Numbered from the stretch's first letter, positions 1 through 5,439 are shown. The stretch is DNA of 5,439 nt from Actinomycetales bacterium (GCA_016649925.1 JAENWO010000189.1:1-5439), one strand, 5' to 3'. Numbers and translations: made by a program. The notes: generated from the sequence alone by a model not told the origin.

Positions 1-1
1 G

Positions 2-328
2 GACGTCTACGAAGCATCCGCGGTCGACGGCGCCCACGCGTTCCGCCAGTGGCGGTCGATCACCCTGCCGATGGTGCGGCCGGTCAACGTCGTGCTCGTC
101 CTCGTGATGTCCCTGTGGGTCTTCAACGGCTTCAACACGCCGTACGTGCTGTTCGGGACCTCTCAGCCGCCGGCCGGGGACCTGATCTCCTTCCACATCT
201 ACAACGCCTCGTTCCTCACCTGGAACTTCGGCCTGGGCTCGGCAATGTCCGTGCTGCTGCTGCTGTTCCTGCTGCTCGTCACGGGGATCTACTTCGCCGT
301 TGTGAACCGGAGGTCGCGCCGTGCATGA
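2..328 (+). CDS. Carbohydrate ABC transporter permease, MalF/UgpA type (3' end only)
   Basis: This is the C-terminal 108 residues of an inner-membrane sugar ABC permease of the CUT1 class; the 5' part lies outside the window. The fragment opens inside the cytoplasmic EAA loop that docks on the ATPase. The residues EASAVDGAHAFRQWRSITLP match the family consensus EAAxxDGA...P. Two hydrophobic segments follow, one right after the loop (VNVVLVLVMSLWVFNGF) and one near the end (SVLLLLFLLLVTGIYFAVV), as expected for the last membrane spans. The protein ends in a short basic tail (NRRSRRA). Its TGA stop at 326-328 overlaps the GTG start of the next permease, so the two are translationally coupled and should form a heterodimer. 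The family assignment is secure, but the substrate cannot be read from this fragment. The neighbouring cytosolic glycosidase suggests an oligosaccharide. Confidence 0.93.
   Translation, partial: DVYEASAVDGAHAFRQWRSITLPMVRPVNVVLVLVMSLWVFNGFNTPYVLFGTSQPPAGDLISFHIYNASFLTWNFGLGSAMSVLLLLFLLLVTGIYFAVVNRRSRRA
309..314 (+). promoter_or_regulatory. Ribosome-binding site for the second permease
   Basis: A GGAGGT motif lies six bases before the GTG at 321, inside the last codons of the upstream permease gene. It supports GTG 321 as the start and implies coupled translation of the two overlapping genes. Confidence 0.7.
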
Positions 329-1160
329 CACCACCGCCTTCAAGGCGTTCCGGGTCGCGGTGATCACGGTCCTGGCGGCGTTCACGATCCTGCCGATCTA
401 CGTCATGATCACCTCGTCGATGAAGCCCCTCGAGGACGTCCGGGGCGCCTTCTCGTGGTGGCCCAGCCGGATCACGTTCGAGCCGTTCGTCGACATGTGG
501 ACGACCGTCCCGCTGGCCCGGTACTTCGTCAACAGCACGATCGTGGCGACGTCGGCCACCCTCGCCAGCCTGGTCATCGCCATCTTCGCCTCGTACGCGG
601 TCTCCCGGTACCGCTTCCGGGGCCGCACCACGTTCACGACGACGGTGCTGTCGACGCAGATGTTCCCCGGGGTGCTGTTCCTCCTGCCGCTGTTCATCAT
701 CTTCGTCAACATCGACCAGACCTTCGGGGTCCAGCTCGTCGGCACGCGTATCGGCCTGATCATCACGTACCTGACGTTCTCGCTGCCGTTCTCGATCTGG
801 ATGCTGGCCGGATACTTCGACGGCATCCCGCGCGAGCTCGACGAGGCGGCTCGCGTCGACGGGTGCTCGCCGATCGGCGCGCTGCTCCGGGTGGTGCTGC
901 CCGCGGCGCGGCCCGGCGTGATCGCGGTGGCGATCTACGGCTTCATGACCGCATGGGGCGAGGTCCTGTTCGCCTCCGTGATGACGACGGGCGCCAACCG
1001 GACCCTGTCGATCGGCCTGCGGCAGTACTCCACCCAGACGAACGTCTACTGGAACGAGGTGATGGCCGCATCACTCGTCGTGAGTGTGCCCGTCGTGATC
1101 GGGTTCCTGCTGCTGCAGCGGTACTTCGTCGCGGGCCTCACCGGAGGAGCGATCAAGTAG
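321..1160 (+). CDS. Carbohydrate ABC transporter permease, MalG/AraQ type
   Basis: This complete 279-residue protein has the usual length for the MalG-like half of a CUT1 sugar importer. It should form the membrane channel together with the permease encoded just upstream. A first membrane span lies at residues ~11-31 and is followed by the family-typical SSMKP turn (residues 32-36). Further hydrophobic spans lie near 68-92, 106-129, 142-165, 198-222 and 250-270. The cytoplasmic EAA loop that contacts the ATPase is at residues 171-198, with key residues ELDEAARVDG and the closing LP at 193-194. The GTG start is chosen for the GGAGGT ribosome-binding site six bases upstream and the overlap with the preceding stop. 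No ATPase gene is visible, as is usual when a shared MsiK-type ATPase serves several CUT1 systems. The protein ends in the conserved-looking AGLTGGAIK tail, so it is intact. Substrate is inferred only as an oligosaccharide cleaved by the next gene's product. Confidence 0.95.
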   Translation: MHDTTAFKAFRVAVITVLAAFTILPIYVMITSSMKPLEDVRGAFSWWPSRITFEPFVDMWTTVPLARYFVNSTIVATSATLASLVIAIFASYAVSRYRFRGRTTFTTTVLSTQMFPGVLFLLPLFIIFVNIDQTFGVQLVGTRIGLIITYLTFSLPFSIWMLAGYFDGIPRELDEAARVDGCSPIGALLRVVLPAARPGVIAVAIYGFMTAWGEVLFASVMTTGANRTLSIGLRQYSTQTNVYWNEVMAASLVVSVPVVIGFLLLQRYFVAGLTGGAIK

Positions 1161-1164
1161 GACC

Positions 1165-1189
1165 CTGCGACCGGCACCCCCGGTCGCAG
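1165..1189. other. Intercistronic hairpin between permease and glycosidase genes
   Basis: A perfect 10-bp inverted repeat (CTGCGACCGG at 1165-1174, CCGGTCGCAG at 1180-1189) encloses a 5-base loop. It sits in the 57-bp gap between the permease stop and the glycosidase ATG. No T-rich tract follows on the plus strand, so it is not a canonical intrinsic terminator. As RNA it could protect the upstream message, act as a partial terminator that lowers glycosidase expression relative to the transporter, or as DNA serve as an operator. The structure is seen directly; its role is inferred. Confidence 0.75.
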
Positions 1190-1202
1190 CTCATCAGTGT
1201 GT

Positions 1203-1209
1203 GGAGAGG
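1203..1209 (+). promoter_or_regulatory. Ribosome-binding site for the glycosidase gene
   Basis: A GGAGAGG purine stretch lies eight bases before ATG 1218. It decides the start in favour of ATG 1218 over the in-frame GTG at 1197, which would place the motif inside the coding sequence and has only the hairpin in front of it. Confidence 0.65.
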
Positions 1210-1217
1210 CAGAGGCT

Positions 1218-3158
1218 ATGCATCGCAGTTTCACGAAGGTCACGTCAACGGGCGCCGCGTCCCCCGCCACACCGCTCGCGTGGCTCGGCGCCAACTTCTG
1301 GTCGCGCACCGGGGGACCGCTGATGTGGCGGAACTACGATCCTGCCATCGTGCGCGAGGAGCTAGCCGTGCTCGCCGCACACGGCCTGACGATGACGCGG
1401 TCGTTCTTCTACTGGCCGGACTTCATGCCGACCCCGACCACTGTGGACGAGGCCCTGTGCGAGCGGTTCGCCGACTTCCTCCAGGCCCACCGCGAGACCG
1501 GGATGACGACGATCCCGACGTTCATCGTCGGGCACATGTCGGGACAGAACTGGGACCCGGCCTGGCGGGAGGGCCGCGACCTGTACACGGACGTCTGGTT
1601 CGTGGGCCGGCAGGCCTGGTACATCAAGACCCTCACCGCGCGGTTCGCCCACGACCCGGCGGTCACCGGCTGGTTGATCACCAACGAGATGCCGATCTAC
1701 GGCGGCGAGGCGAGCCGCGCGGAGGTCAGCGCGTGGGCCGAGCTGATGGTCAACGCGGTCCGCGCCGGCGGCGGGCACCAGCCGGTCTCGATCGGCGACG
1801 GCGCGTGGGGGATCGAGACGACGGGGCACGACAACGGCTACTCGGCCGTCGAGCTCGGCGCGTTCGTCGACTTCACCGGCCCGCACGTGTACCGGATGGA
1901 GTCCGATCCCGTCCGCCAGCACCTCAAGGCCGCCATCATCTGTGAGCTCGCCGCGGTGGGTGGCCGCCCGGTCGTGATGGAGGAGTTCGGGCTGTCAAGC
2001 GACTTCGTCTCCCCCGAGAACGCGGGCCACTACTACCGCCAGCTGCTGCACACCACGTTGCTCGCGGGCGCGACCGGGTGGATCGCCTGGAACAACACGG
2101 ACTATGACGCGATCATCGGCCAGCGCCCGTACAGCCACCACCCGTTCGAGATGCACTTCGGCATCACGACGAGCAGCGGCGAGCCCAAGCCGCCCCTGCG
2201 GGAGCTCGCCGCCTTCGCCAAGACCCTCACGGACGTCGACGTCCTGCGCTGTGAGCGCCGCGACGTGCAGGCCGCGCTCGTCGTGCCGTCCTATCTCGCG
2301 GCCGACTACTCGTTCACCAACGAGGCGGAGCGGGTCGTGATCGTGAAGAACACGGAGCAGGCGTATGTCGCGGCGCGCGAGGCGGACCTCGCCGTCGGCG
2401 TCGTCCGGGAGGTGGAGGACGGCGGCCTGCCGGGCGGCTACGACCTGTACCTCCTGCCCTCCGTCAAGCAGCTGACCGGCCCGTCGTGGGTGCAGGTCCC
2501 CGAGCTCGCCCGCGCCGGGGCGACGGTGTACGCCTCCTACTGTGCGGGGGAGTCCGGGAGCCAGCGCGGACCGTGGTGGATCTACACCGAGGAGATCTTC
2601 GGGGTTACGCGCGACCTCGTGTACGGGCTCAACGACCCGATCGTCGACGACGTCGTGGAGATCACCTTCAGCGCCGACCTGGGCTCGCTGCGCGCCGGTG
2701 ACGTGCTGCGGTTCAGGGCGGCCGGCAACGCCGAGGGCCGCGCCTTCCTGCCGGTCGTGGTCACGGACGGGGTCGTCGTCGCCACCGACTCCCGCGGGAA
2801 CCCCGCGATCGTGGTCAAGGCGCACGGGCCGGGGCGGACGGTGTTGTGCACGTACCCGCTCGAGTACCTCGCCGCGGCCCAAGGGCGGGTGAATCCCGAG
2901 GACACGTACCGGCTGTACGACGCGCTCGCGGCCCTCGCCGGTGTCGAGCGGCCGGTGCGGGTCGCCGACCCGAAGGTCTTCGTGGACGCCCTGGTGCACG
3001 ATGACGGGCGAGAGTTCGTCTTTCTCGTCAGCCAGCACCGCAAGCCCGTCACGGTGACGCCGTCGGTCACGGCGGGTGGCCTGGTGACGCTCGATGGCGC
3101 GCCCGTCAGCTCCGTGTCGATCGACCCGTACGGTGTGGCTGTCCTGCGCCGCACCTGA
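1218..3158 (+). CDS. Cytosolic clan GH-A glycoside hydrolase, GH5-like, with GH42-style C-terminal domains
   Basis: This 646-residue enzyme should hydrolyse beta-linked oligosaccharides brought in by the adjacent ABC permeases. It has no signal peptide or membrane span. Residues ~20-340 look like a (beta/alpha)8 barrel of clan GH-A. R61 matches the conserved barrel arginine, N156-E157 (in WLITNE) is the expected acid/base pair, H223 and Y225 fit the conserved strand-6 positions, and E256 in VVMEEFG is the likely nucleophile. W291 in GWIAWNN fits the strand-8 tryptophan. Residues ~348-475 resemble the Rossmann-like trimerisation domain of GH42 enzymes (alternating strands such as AALVVPS, YDLYLLPS, GATVYASY). 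The last ~60 residues (588-646) look like a small beta domain. This architecture is longer than a plain GH5 enzyme (about 300-420 residues). I lean to a beta-mannosidase or related exo-enzyme of the GH5_18 kind, but a beta-galactosidase or beta-glucosidase activity cannot be excluded. The start is ATG 1218, preceded by GGAGAGG. The catalytic class is well supported; the substrate is a guess. Confidence 0.85.
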   Translation: MHRSFTKVTSTGAASPATPLAWLGANFWSRTGGPLMWRNYDPAIVREELAVLAAHGLTMTRSFFYWPDFMPTPTTVDEALCERFADFLQAHRETGMTTIPTFIVGHMSGQNWDPAWREGRDLYTDVWFVGRQAWYIKTLTARFAHDPAVTGWLITNEMPIYGGEASRAEVSAWAELMVNAVRAGGGHQPVSIGDGAWGIETTGHDNGYSAVELGAFVDFTGPHVYRMESDPVRQHLKAAIICELAAVGGRPVVMEEFGLSSDFVSPENAGHYYRQLLHTTLLAGATGWIAWNNTDYDAIIGQRPYSHHPFEMHFGITTSSGEPKPPLRELAAFAKTLTDVDVLRCERRDVQAALVVPSYLAADYSFTNEAERVVIVKNTEQAYVAAREADLAVGVVREVEDGGLPGGYDLYLLPSVKQLTGPSWVQVPELARAGATVYASYCAGESGSQRGPWWIYTEEIFGVTRDLVYGLNDPIVDDVVEITFSADLGSLRAGDVLRFRAAGNAEGRAFLPVVVTDGVVVATDSRGNPAIVVKAHGPGRTVLCTYPLEYLAAAQGRVNPEDTYRLYDALAALAGVERPVRVADPKVFVDALVHDDGREFVFLVSQHRKPVTVTPSVTAGGLVTLDGAPVSSVSIDPYGVAVLRRT

Positions 3159-3169
3159 CGCGACAAGGA

Positions 3170-3271
3170 CGCCCAGAAGTTGACGAGGAACCCGATCGTC
3201 GCCAGCGCCAGCATCAGCCCGGCCTCGGCGGGATCCTTGACGCTGGCAGAGCGAGCATCTCGTGCCGACAT
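3170..3271 (-). pseudogene. 5' remnant of an MFS transporter, NarK/nitrate-nitrite type
   Basis: Read on the minus strand, an ATG at 3271-3269 is preceded by AGGAG about ten bases upstream. It opens a peptide beginning MSARDARSAS and continuing into LALATIGFLVNFWA. That hydrophobic stretch resembles the first membrane helix of actinobacterial MFS transporters of the nitrate/nitrite (NarK) group, where a LATxGFxxNFWAW motif is typical. After the NFWA codons (3181-3170) the resemblance ends, and the frame runs into the antisense of the glycosidase gene, whose stop is only eleven bases away. Only about 34 of the usual ~400-470 codons remain, so no transporter can be made. A possible -10 element (TACGTT, minus strand, 3320-3315) lies about 44 bases before the ATG. 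The sequence relation is from memory of the family. A chance resemblance or an unrelated small membrane peptide is the alternative. Confidence 0.55.
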
Positions 3272-3459
3272 TGGCGAGGTCTCCTGGCGCGCTCGTCGCA
3301 TGGGTCTCCCGGGCAACGTAGCAGCGGCCGTCGGGCCGCACCCGTGAGACGACCGGCCGTTTCAGGTCCAGCGAGGAGGAACACCGGCCAGCGGCGTCGA
3401 GGACGTCCGCAGAGCCCGCCGAGGCGGCGCCCGCGCGGAGCGGTCGCTACGCCGTGCGG
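3272..3459. other. Non-coding scar region
   Basis: I see no convincing gene here. Frames on both strands give arginine- and proline-rich translations without domain features. The stretch carries the likely leader of the minus-strand transporter remnant (AGGAG near 3280-3285) and a small 6-bp inverted repeat (GCGGCC 3324-3329, GGCCGC 3334-3339). A purine-rich GAGGAGGA near 3371-3379 looks like a ribosome-binding site, but no start codon follows at a suitable distance. Confidence 0.4.
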
Positions 3460-3751
3460 ATGCCTGATGTGTCCCGCCCTGGCGGCGTCGTGCCGGGACT
3501 CACCGCCTGCAGCCTGTGCGCCGGAGAGACGCTGGGTGCGCGAGCGCGAGCGCGGTGACGTGGTCGTGGCCCGTCCGAGTGCCAGGGGCCGGGCCGCGTC
3601 CGCCGAGCCGGTGTGGTTCGAGCGGCTGGCGGGTGAGGAGCTGACCGGGGAGCTCGCGACCTGGCTCGAGAGCGGTGGACCTGGGGTGGCCGACGTGCCC
3701 GGCACGCTGCGGAGCTGCCTCGTGCCGCGCAGCGGCGAGACGGCCGGTTAG
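3344..3751 (+). pseudogene. Unrecognised frame; 3' part looks like the end of a real gene
   Basis: The plus-strand frame from GTG 3344 to TAG 3749-3751 would give 135 residues, and I do not recognise the product. There is no ribosome-binding site before the GTG. The first ~65 residues are arginine- and proline-rich and do not look coding. From about 3556 onward the composition changes to that of a normal protein (RGDVVVARPS, then EPVWFERLAGEELTGELATW) with third codon positions mostly G or C, ending in LRSCLVPRSGETAG. A terminator-like hairpin begins on the last base of the stop codon, which supports a true gene end. I infer the 3' remnant of a plus-strand gene whose 5' part was lost or frameshifted. 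An intact short hypothetical gene is possible but less likely. An alternative upstream frame begins at ATG 3460 (MPDVSRPGGV..., with TACSLCAGE) and stops at 3558, which might be the displaced 5' part of the same gene. Confidence 0.33.
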
Positions 3752-3780
3752 CGCTCGCCGCCCGGCAGGGCAGCGAGCGC
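3751..3780 (+). terminator. Terminator-like hairpin after the unrecognised frame
   Basis: GCGCTCGC at 3751-3758 pairs perfectly with GCGAGCGC at 3773-3780. Inside it GCCC (3760-3763) pairs with GGGC (3768-3771) around the GGCA tetraloop, with a single C/A mismatch between the two stems. A pyrimidine-rich ATCTCTCTGCC follows. The stem starts at the stop codon of the preceding frame and ends 50 bases before the reductase start, so it would isolate the reductase from upstream transcription. Actinobacterial terminators often lack a full T tract. Confidence 0.65.
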
Positions 3781-3830
3781 ATCTCTCTGCCCGAGTTGTT
3801 GACGACCCGGAGATGTAGCAGTCTGAGGCG

Positions 3831-4802
3831 ATGGAATACACACACCTCGGCCGCTCAGGTCTGAAAGTCTCCCGCCTGTGCCTCGGCACCATGAACTTCG
3901 GTCCGCACACCGAGGAGGCCGACTCGCACGCCATCATGGACGCCGCGCACGAGCACGGCATCAACTACTTCGACACCGCGAACCGCTACGGCGGGAGCCT
4001 CGGCCCGGGTGCCACGGAGGAGCTCCTCGGCCGCTGGTTCGCCACCGGCGGCGGGCGCCGAGAGCGTACCGTGCTCGCGACGAAGTTGTACGGCGAGATG
4101 AGCGACTGGCCGAACGACGGCAAGCTCTCGGCGCTGAACATCCGCCGGGCCCTGGACGCGAGCCTGACGCGTCTGAAGACCGACTACGTCGACATCTACC
4201 AGTTCCACCACGTCGACCGGGAGACGCCGTGGGACGAGATCTGGCAGGCGATGGAGACGGCCGTCGCGCAGGGCAAGATCCTGTACGCGGGCAGCAGCAA
4301 CTTCGCCGGCTGGCACATCGCCACCGCCCAGGCGGAGGCGCGCCGCCGTAACTTCACCGGCCTGGTCAGCGAGCAGTCGATCTACAACCTGCTCACCCGC
4401 GACATCGAGCTCGAGGTCATCCCCGCCGTCCAGGCCAACGGCCTCGGCCTGATCCCCTGGTCGCCGCTGCACGGCGGCGTCCTCGGCGGGGTCATCCGCA
4501 AGGAGCGGGAGGGCAAGCGCCGTCTCGAGGGCCGCTCGGCGGAGGTCCTCGCCACTCAGCGCGGTGCCATCGAGGCGTACGAGGACCTGGCGGCCGAGCT
4601 CGGGCACGAGCCCGGGGACATCGGTCTGGCCTGGCTGCTGCACCAGCCTGCCGTGACCGCTCCGATCATCGGCCCGCGCACCGGCGAACAGCTCGACGCC
4701 GCGGTCCGAGCGCTCGGCGTGAAGCTCGACGCGGACGCGCTCGGTCGCCTGGACGAGATCTTCCCCGGGCGCAAGACCGCCCCGGAGGACTACGCCTGGT
4801 AG
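3831..4802 (+). CDS. Aldo/keto reductase
   Basis: This complete 323-residue, NADPH-dependent type oxidoreductase of the AKR superfamily is of the monomeric (alpha/beta)8 barrel kind that reduces aldehydes and ketones. It is cytosolic, and its length is normal for the family. The start reads MEYTHLGRSGLKVSRLCLGTMNFG, a typical opening. The catalytic tetrad is intact: D48 (in YFDTA), Y53, K85 (in LATKLYG) and H126 (in DIYQFHHVD). Cofactor-side residues are also present: S155-N157 in GSSNF, Q182, the W210-S211-P212-L213 loop, and GPRTGEQL at 281-288, which fits the adenosine-phosphate binding segment. The gene stands alone between two hairpins, so it is probably transcribed by itself. A weak ribosome-binding motif (GAGG, 3825-3828, very close to the ATG, or GGAG at 3809-3812) precedes it, and a TTGACG at 3799-3804 could be part of its promoter. 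The physiological substrate cannot be read from the sequence; a role in sugar or aldehyde metabolism is only suggested by the neighbours. Confidence 0.93.
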   Translation: MEYTHLGRSGLKVSRLCLGTMNFGPHTEEADSHAIMDAAHEHGINYFDTANRYGGSLGPGATEELLGRWFATGGGRRERTVLATKLYGEMSDWPNDGKLSALNIRRALDASLTRLKTDYVDIYQFHHVDRETPWDEIWQAMETAVAQGKILYAGSSNFAGWHIATAQAEARRRNFTGLVSEQSIYNLLTRDIELEVIPAVQANGLGLIPWSPLHGGVLGGVIRKEREGKRRLEGRSAEVLATQRGAIEAYEDLAAELGHEPGDIGLAWLLHQPAVTAPIIGPRTGEQLDAAVRALGVKLDADALGRLDEIFPGRKTAPEDYAW

Positions 4803-4804
4803 CT

Positions 4805-4844
4805 CGACCACTCGCTGCGTCGCGTGGCACGCGGCGAGTGGTCG
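4805..4844 (+). terminator. Long hairpin terminator after the aldo/keto reductase
   Basis: CGACCACTCGC at 4805-4815 pairs perfectly with GCGAGTGGTCG at 4834-4844. The pairing continues with a T-G wobble (4816/4833) and GCGT (4817-4820) with ACGC (4829-4832) around an 8-base loop. This gives a stem of about 16 bp starting two bases after the reductase stop. There is no T tract, as is common in GC-rich actinobacteria. Its right arm overlaps the first codons of the degraded CBM9-like frame downstream, which argues against that frame having a working start there. Confidence 0.75.
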
Positions 4845-5439
4845 GCGCCGGCGATCGTCGCCGTACCGGCGGCGAGTCCGCACGTGCGTCTCGCGTGGCA
4901 TGCGGCGACGTACCGATCGGGTCGCGGGTGCGCCCTGCCCGCGAGCGCACCCGCCACCGGGTTCCAGCTGCGCTGGGCACCCGACCACCTGACCGCGTCC
5001 GTGGAGGTGCTAGACGCCGACGACGGCGCCGGCGAGGTGGTGGATCTCTTTCTCGGGTCCGATCAGGTGAGCGTCGCCCGTGACGGGACGACCAGCGGCG
5101 GAAGCGGTCGTGCGCAGCACCGACGGCGGATACGCCGTCGTCGTCCGCCTGCCGGCGGATGGTCTGGCCCAGGGCGGCACCCTCGGCTTCGACGTCCGGG
5201 TGACCGACGGCGAGCCCGCGAGCCAGTCCTCCTGGAACGACCTGCCGCACGACCAGGAGGACGGCGCGCGGCTTGGCGCGGTGACGCTCATGGAGCCGGT
5301 GGTCGAGGGCGCGGTGTCCCCTGAGCCGGACCCGGCGATCTCGCTCGGCGCCGACCGGGTCCGGGCGGGGGGCACGGTCTCGGTCGAGCTGACCGGCTTC
5401 CGGCCGGACGAGCCCGTCCAGGTCCTCCTCGAGACGAAC
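4824..5439 (+). pseudogene. Truncated, frameshifted CBM9-like module plus start of a surface-protein domain (continues past the window)
   Basis: Two plus-strand frames together read like one carbohydrate-binding module of family 9, normally found C-terminal to GH10 xylanases or other secreted enzymes. The first frame (in phase with 4824) gives LRWAPDHLTASVEVLDADDG and then EVVDLFLG and VSVARDGTTSGG, resembling the first CBM9 strands. The second frame is open from 5071 to 5439. It gives AEAVVRSTDGGYAVVVRLP, TLGFDVRVTDGEP, SSWNDLPHDQEDGARLGAVTLMEP, matching the second half of the fold (GGY...GFDVxVxD...WND...LGxVTL). The switch must fall between about 5071 and 5100. The first frame continues to a TGA at 5322-5324 with arginine-rich, non-protein-like sequence. 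The end of the window (ISLGADRVRAGGTVSVELTGF) looks like the beginning of a repeat domain seen near the C-terminus of actinobacterial surface enzymes. No signal peptide, catalytic domain or credible start is present; the nominal GTG 4824 lies inside the preceding hairpin. A sequencing error could explain the frameshift but not the missing 5' part. Confidence 0.65.

Noticed and set aside
1197..1217. Alternative GTG start for the glycosidase at 1197
   Set aside because: It would add MCGEAEA, consume the GGAGAGG ribosome-binding site as codons, and has no such motif of its own. ATG 1218 fits better.
455..1945. Plus-strand open frame of 496 codons spanning the permease and the front of the glycosidase
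   Set aside because: It is out of phase with both real genes and reads as arginine- and histidine-rich sequence, a shadow of GC-rich third positions.
2582..3316. Minus-strand frame of 244 codons containing the NarK-like start, as a full gene
   Set aside because: Only codons 3271-3170 resemble a transporter. The remainder is antisense to the glycosidase and has no membrane helices, so only the remnant is reported.
3324..3339. 6-bp inverted repeat with a GTCG loop
   Set aside because: It is too short and too likely by chance in GC-rich DNA to call a regulatory site.
1995..3341. Long minus-strand open frame (448 codons) across the glycosidase gene and the scar region
   Set aside because: It is antisense to a well-supported gene, its translation is rich in arginine, glycine and aspartate without domain features, and such mirror frames are expected in GC-rich coding DNA.
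3538..3555. Short tandem repeat of GCGCGA (two perfect copies and one imperfect)
   Set aside because: It has only three 6-bp units. Slippage by whole units would not change the reading frame, and it is common by chance at this base composition.
3799..3827. Promoter for the aldo/keto reductase (TTGACG with a -10 17 bases downstream)
   Set aside because: The -35-like hexamer is good, but the hexamer at 3822-3827 (TCTGAG) is a poor -10 and lies too close to the ATG. It is mentioned only as a possibility in the gene entry.
3855..4988. Minus-strand open frame of 377 codons opposite the aldo/keto reductase
   Set aside because: It mirrors the reductase codons; the translation is low-complexity and lacks recognisable motifs, whereas the plus strand encodes an intact catalytic tetrad.

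Overview
The window is uniformly GC-rich, with coding codons that nearly always end in G or C, GTG as well as ATG starts, and tightly packed genes. It looks like a chromosomal piece of an actinomycete, and the gene content (sugar ABC importer, cytosolic glycosidase, xylanase-type binding module) suits a plant- or glycan-degrading member such as the Cellulomonas/Microbacterium group. The taxonomic call is an inference from composition and protein style. I see no tRNA, rRNA, CRISPR array or insertion sequence.

Positions 1-3158 hold the end of a plus-strand carbohydrate-uptake operon. It contains the tail of a MalF-type permease (cut by the window edge), an overlapping MalG-type permease with a GTG start, a 57-bp gap carrying a perfect 10-bp hairpin, and a 646-residue clan GH-A (GH5-like) glycoside hydrolase with a GH42-style C-terminal region. 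The two permeases form the membrane channel of a CUT1-type importer. The hydrolase has no signal peptide and so should act in the cytosol on the imported oligosaccharide. The solute-binding protein should lie upstream, outside the window. No ATPase gene is seen, which is common for CUT1 systems that share an MsiK-type ATPase.

Positions 3159-3830 are a scar-like region. Eleven bases after the hydrolase stop lies, on the minus strand, about 34 codons that look like the start of a NarK-type MFS transporter, with its ribosome-binding site but without the rest of the gene. Further right is a plus-strand frame whose last ~65 codons look coding and which ends exactly at a terminator-like hairpin. 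I do not recognise it, and it may be the 3' end of a broken gene.

Positions 3831-4802 encode a complete, apparently functional aldo/keto reductase of 323 residues with an intact catalytic tetrad, followed immediately by a long terminator-like hairpin. From about 4824 to the window end lies a 5'-truncated and frameshifted sequence resembling a CBM9 carbohydrate-binding module followed by the start of a surface-protein-type domain. It is probably the remnant of a secreted xylanase-like enzyme.

The three intact or partial operon genes and the reductase are ordinary. The unusual aspect is the cluster of three apparent gene remnants within about 2.3 kb, which suggests past rearrangement. I found no convincing evidence of a new type of biological system.
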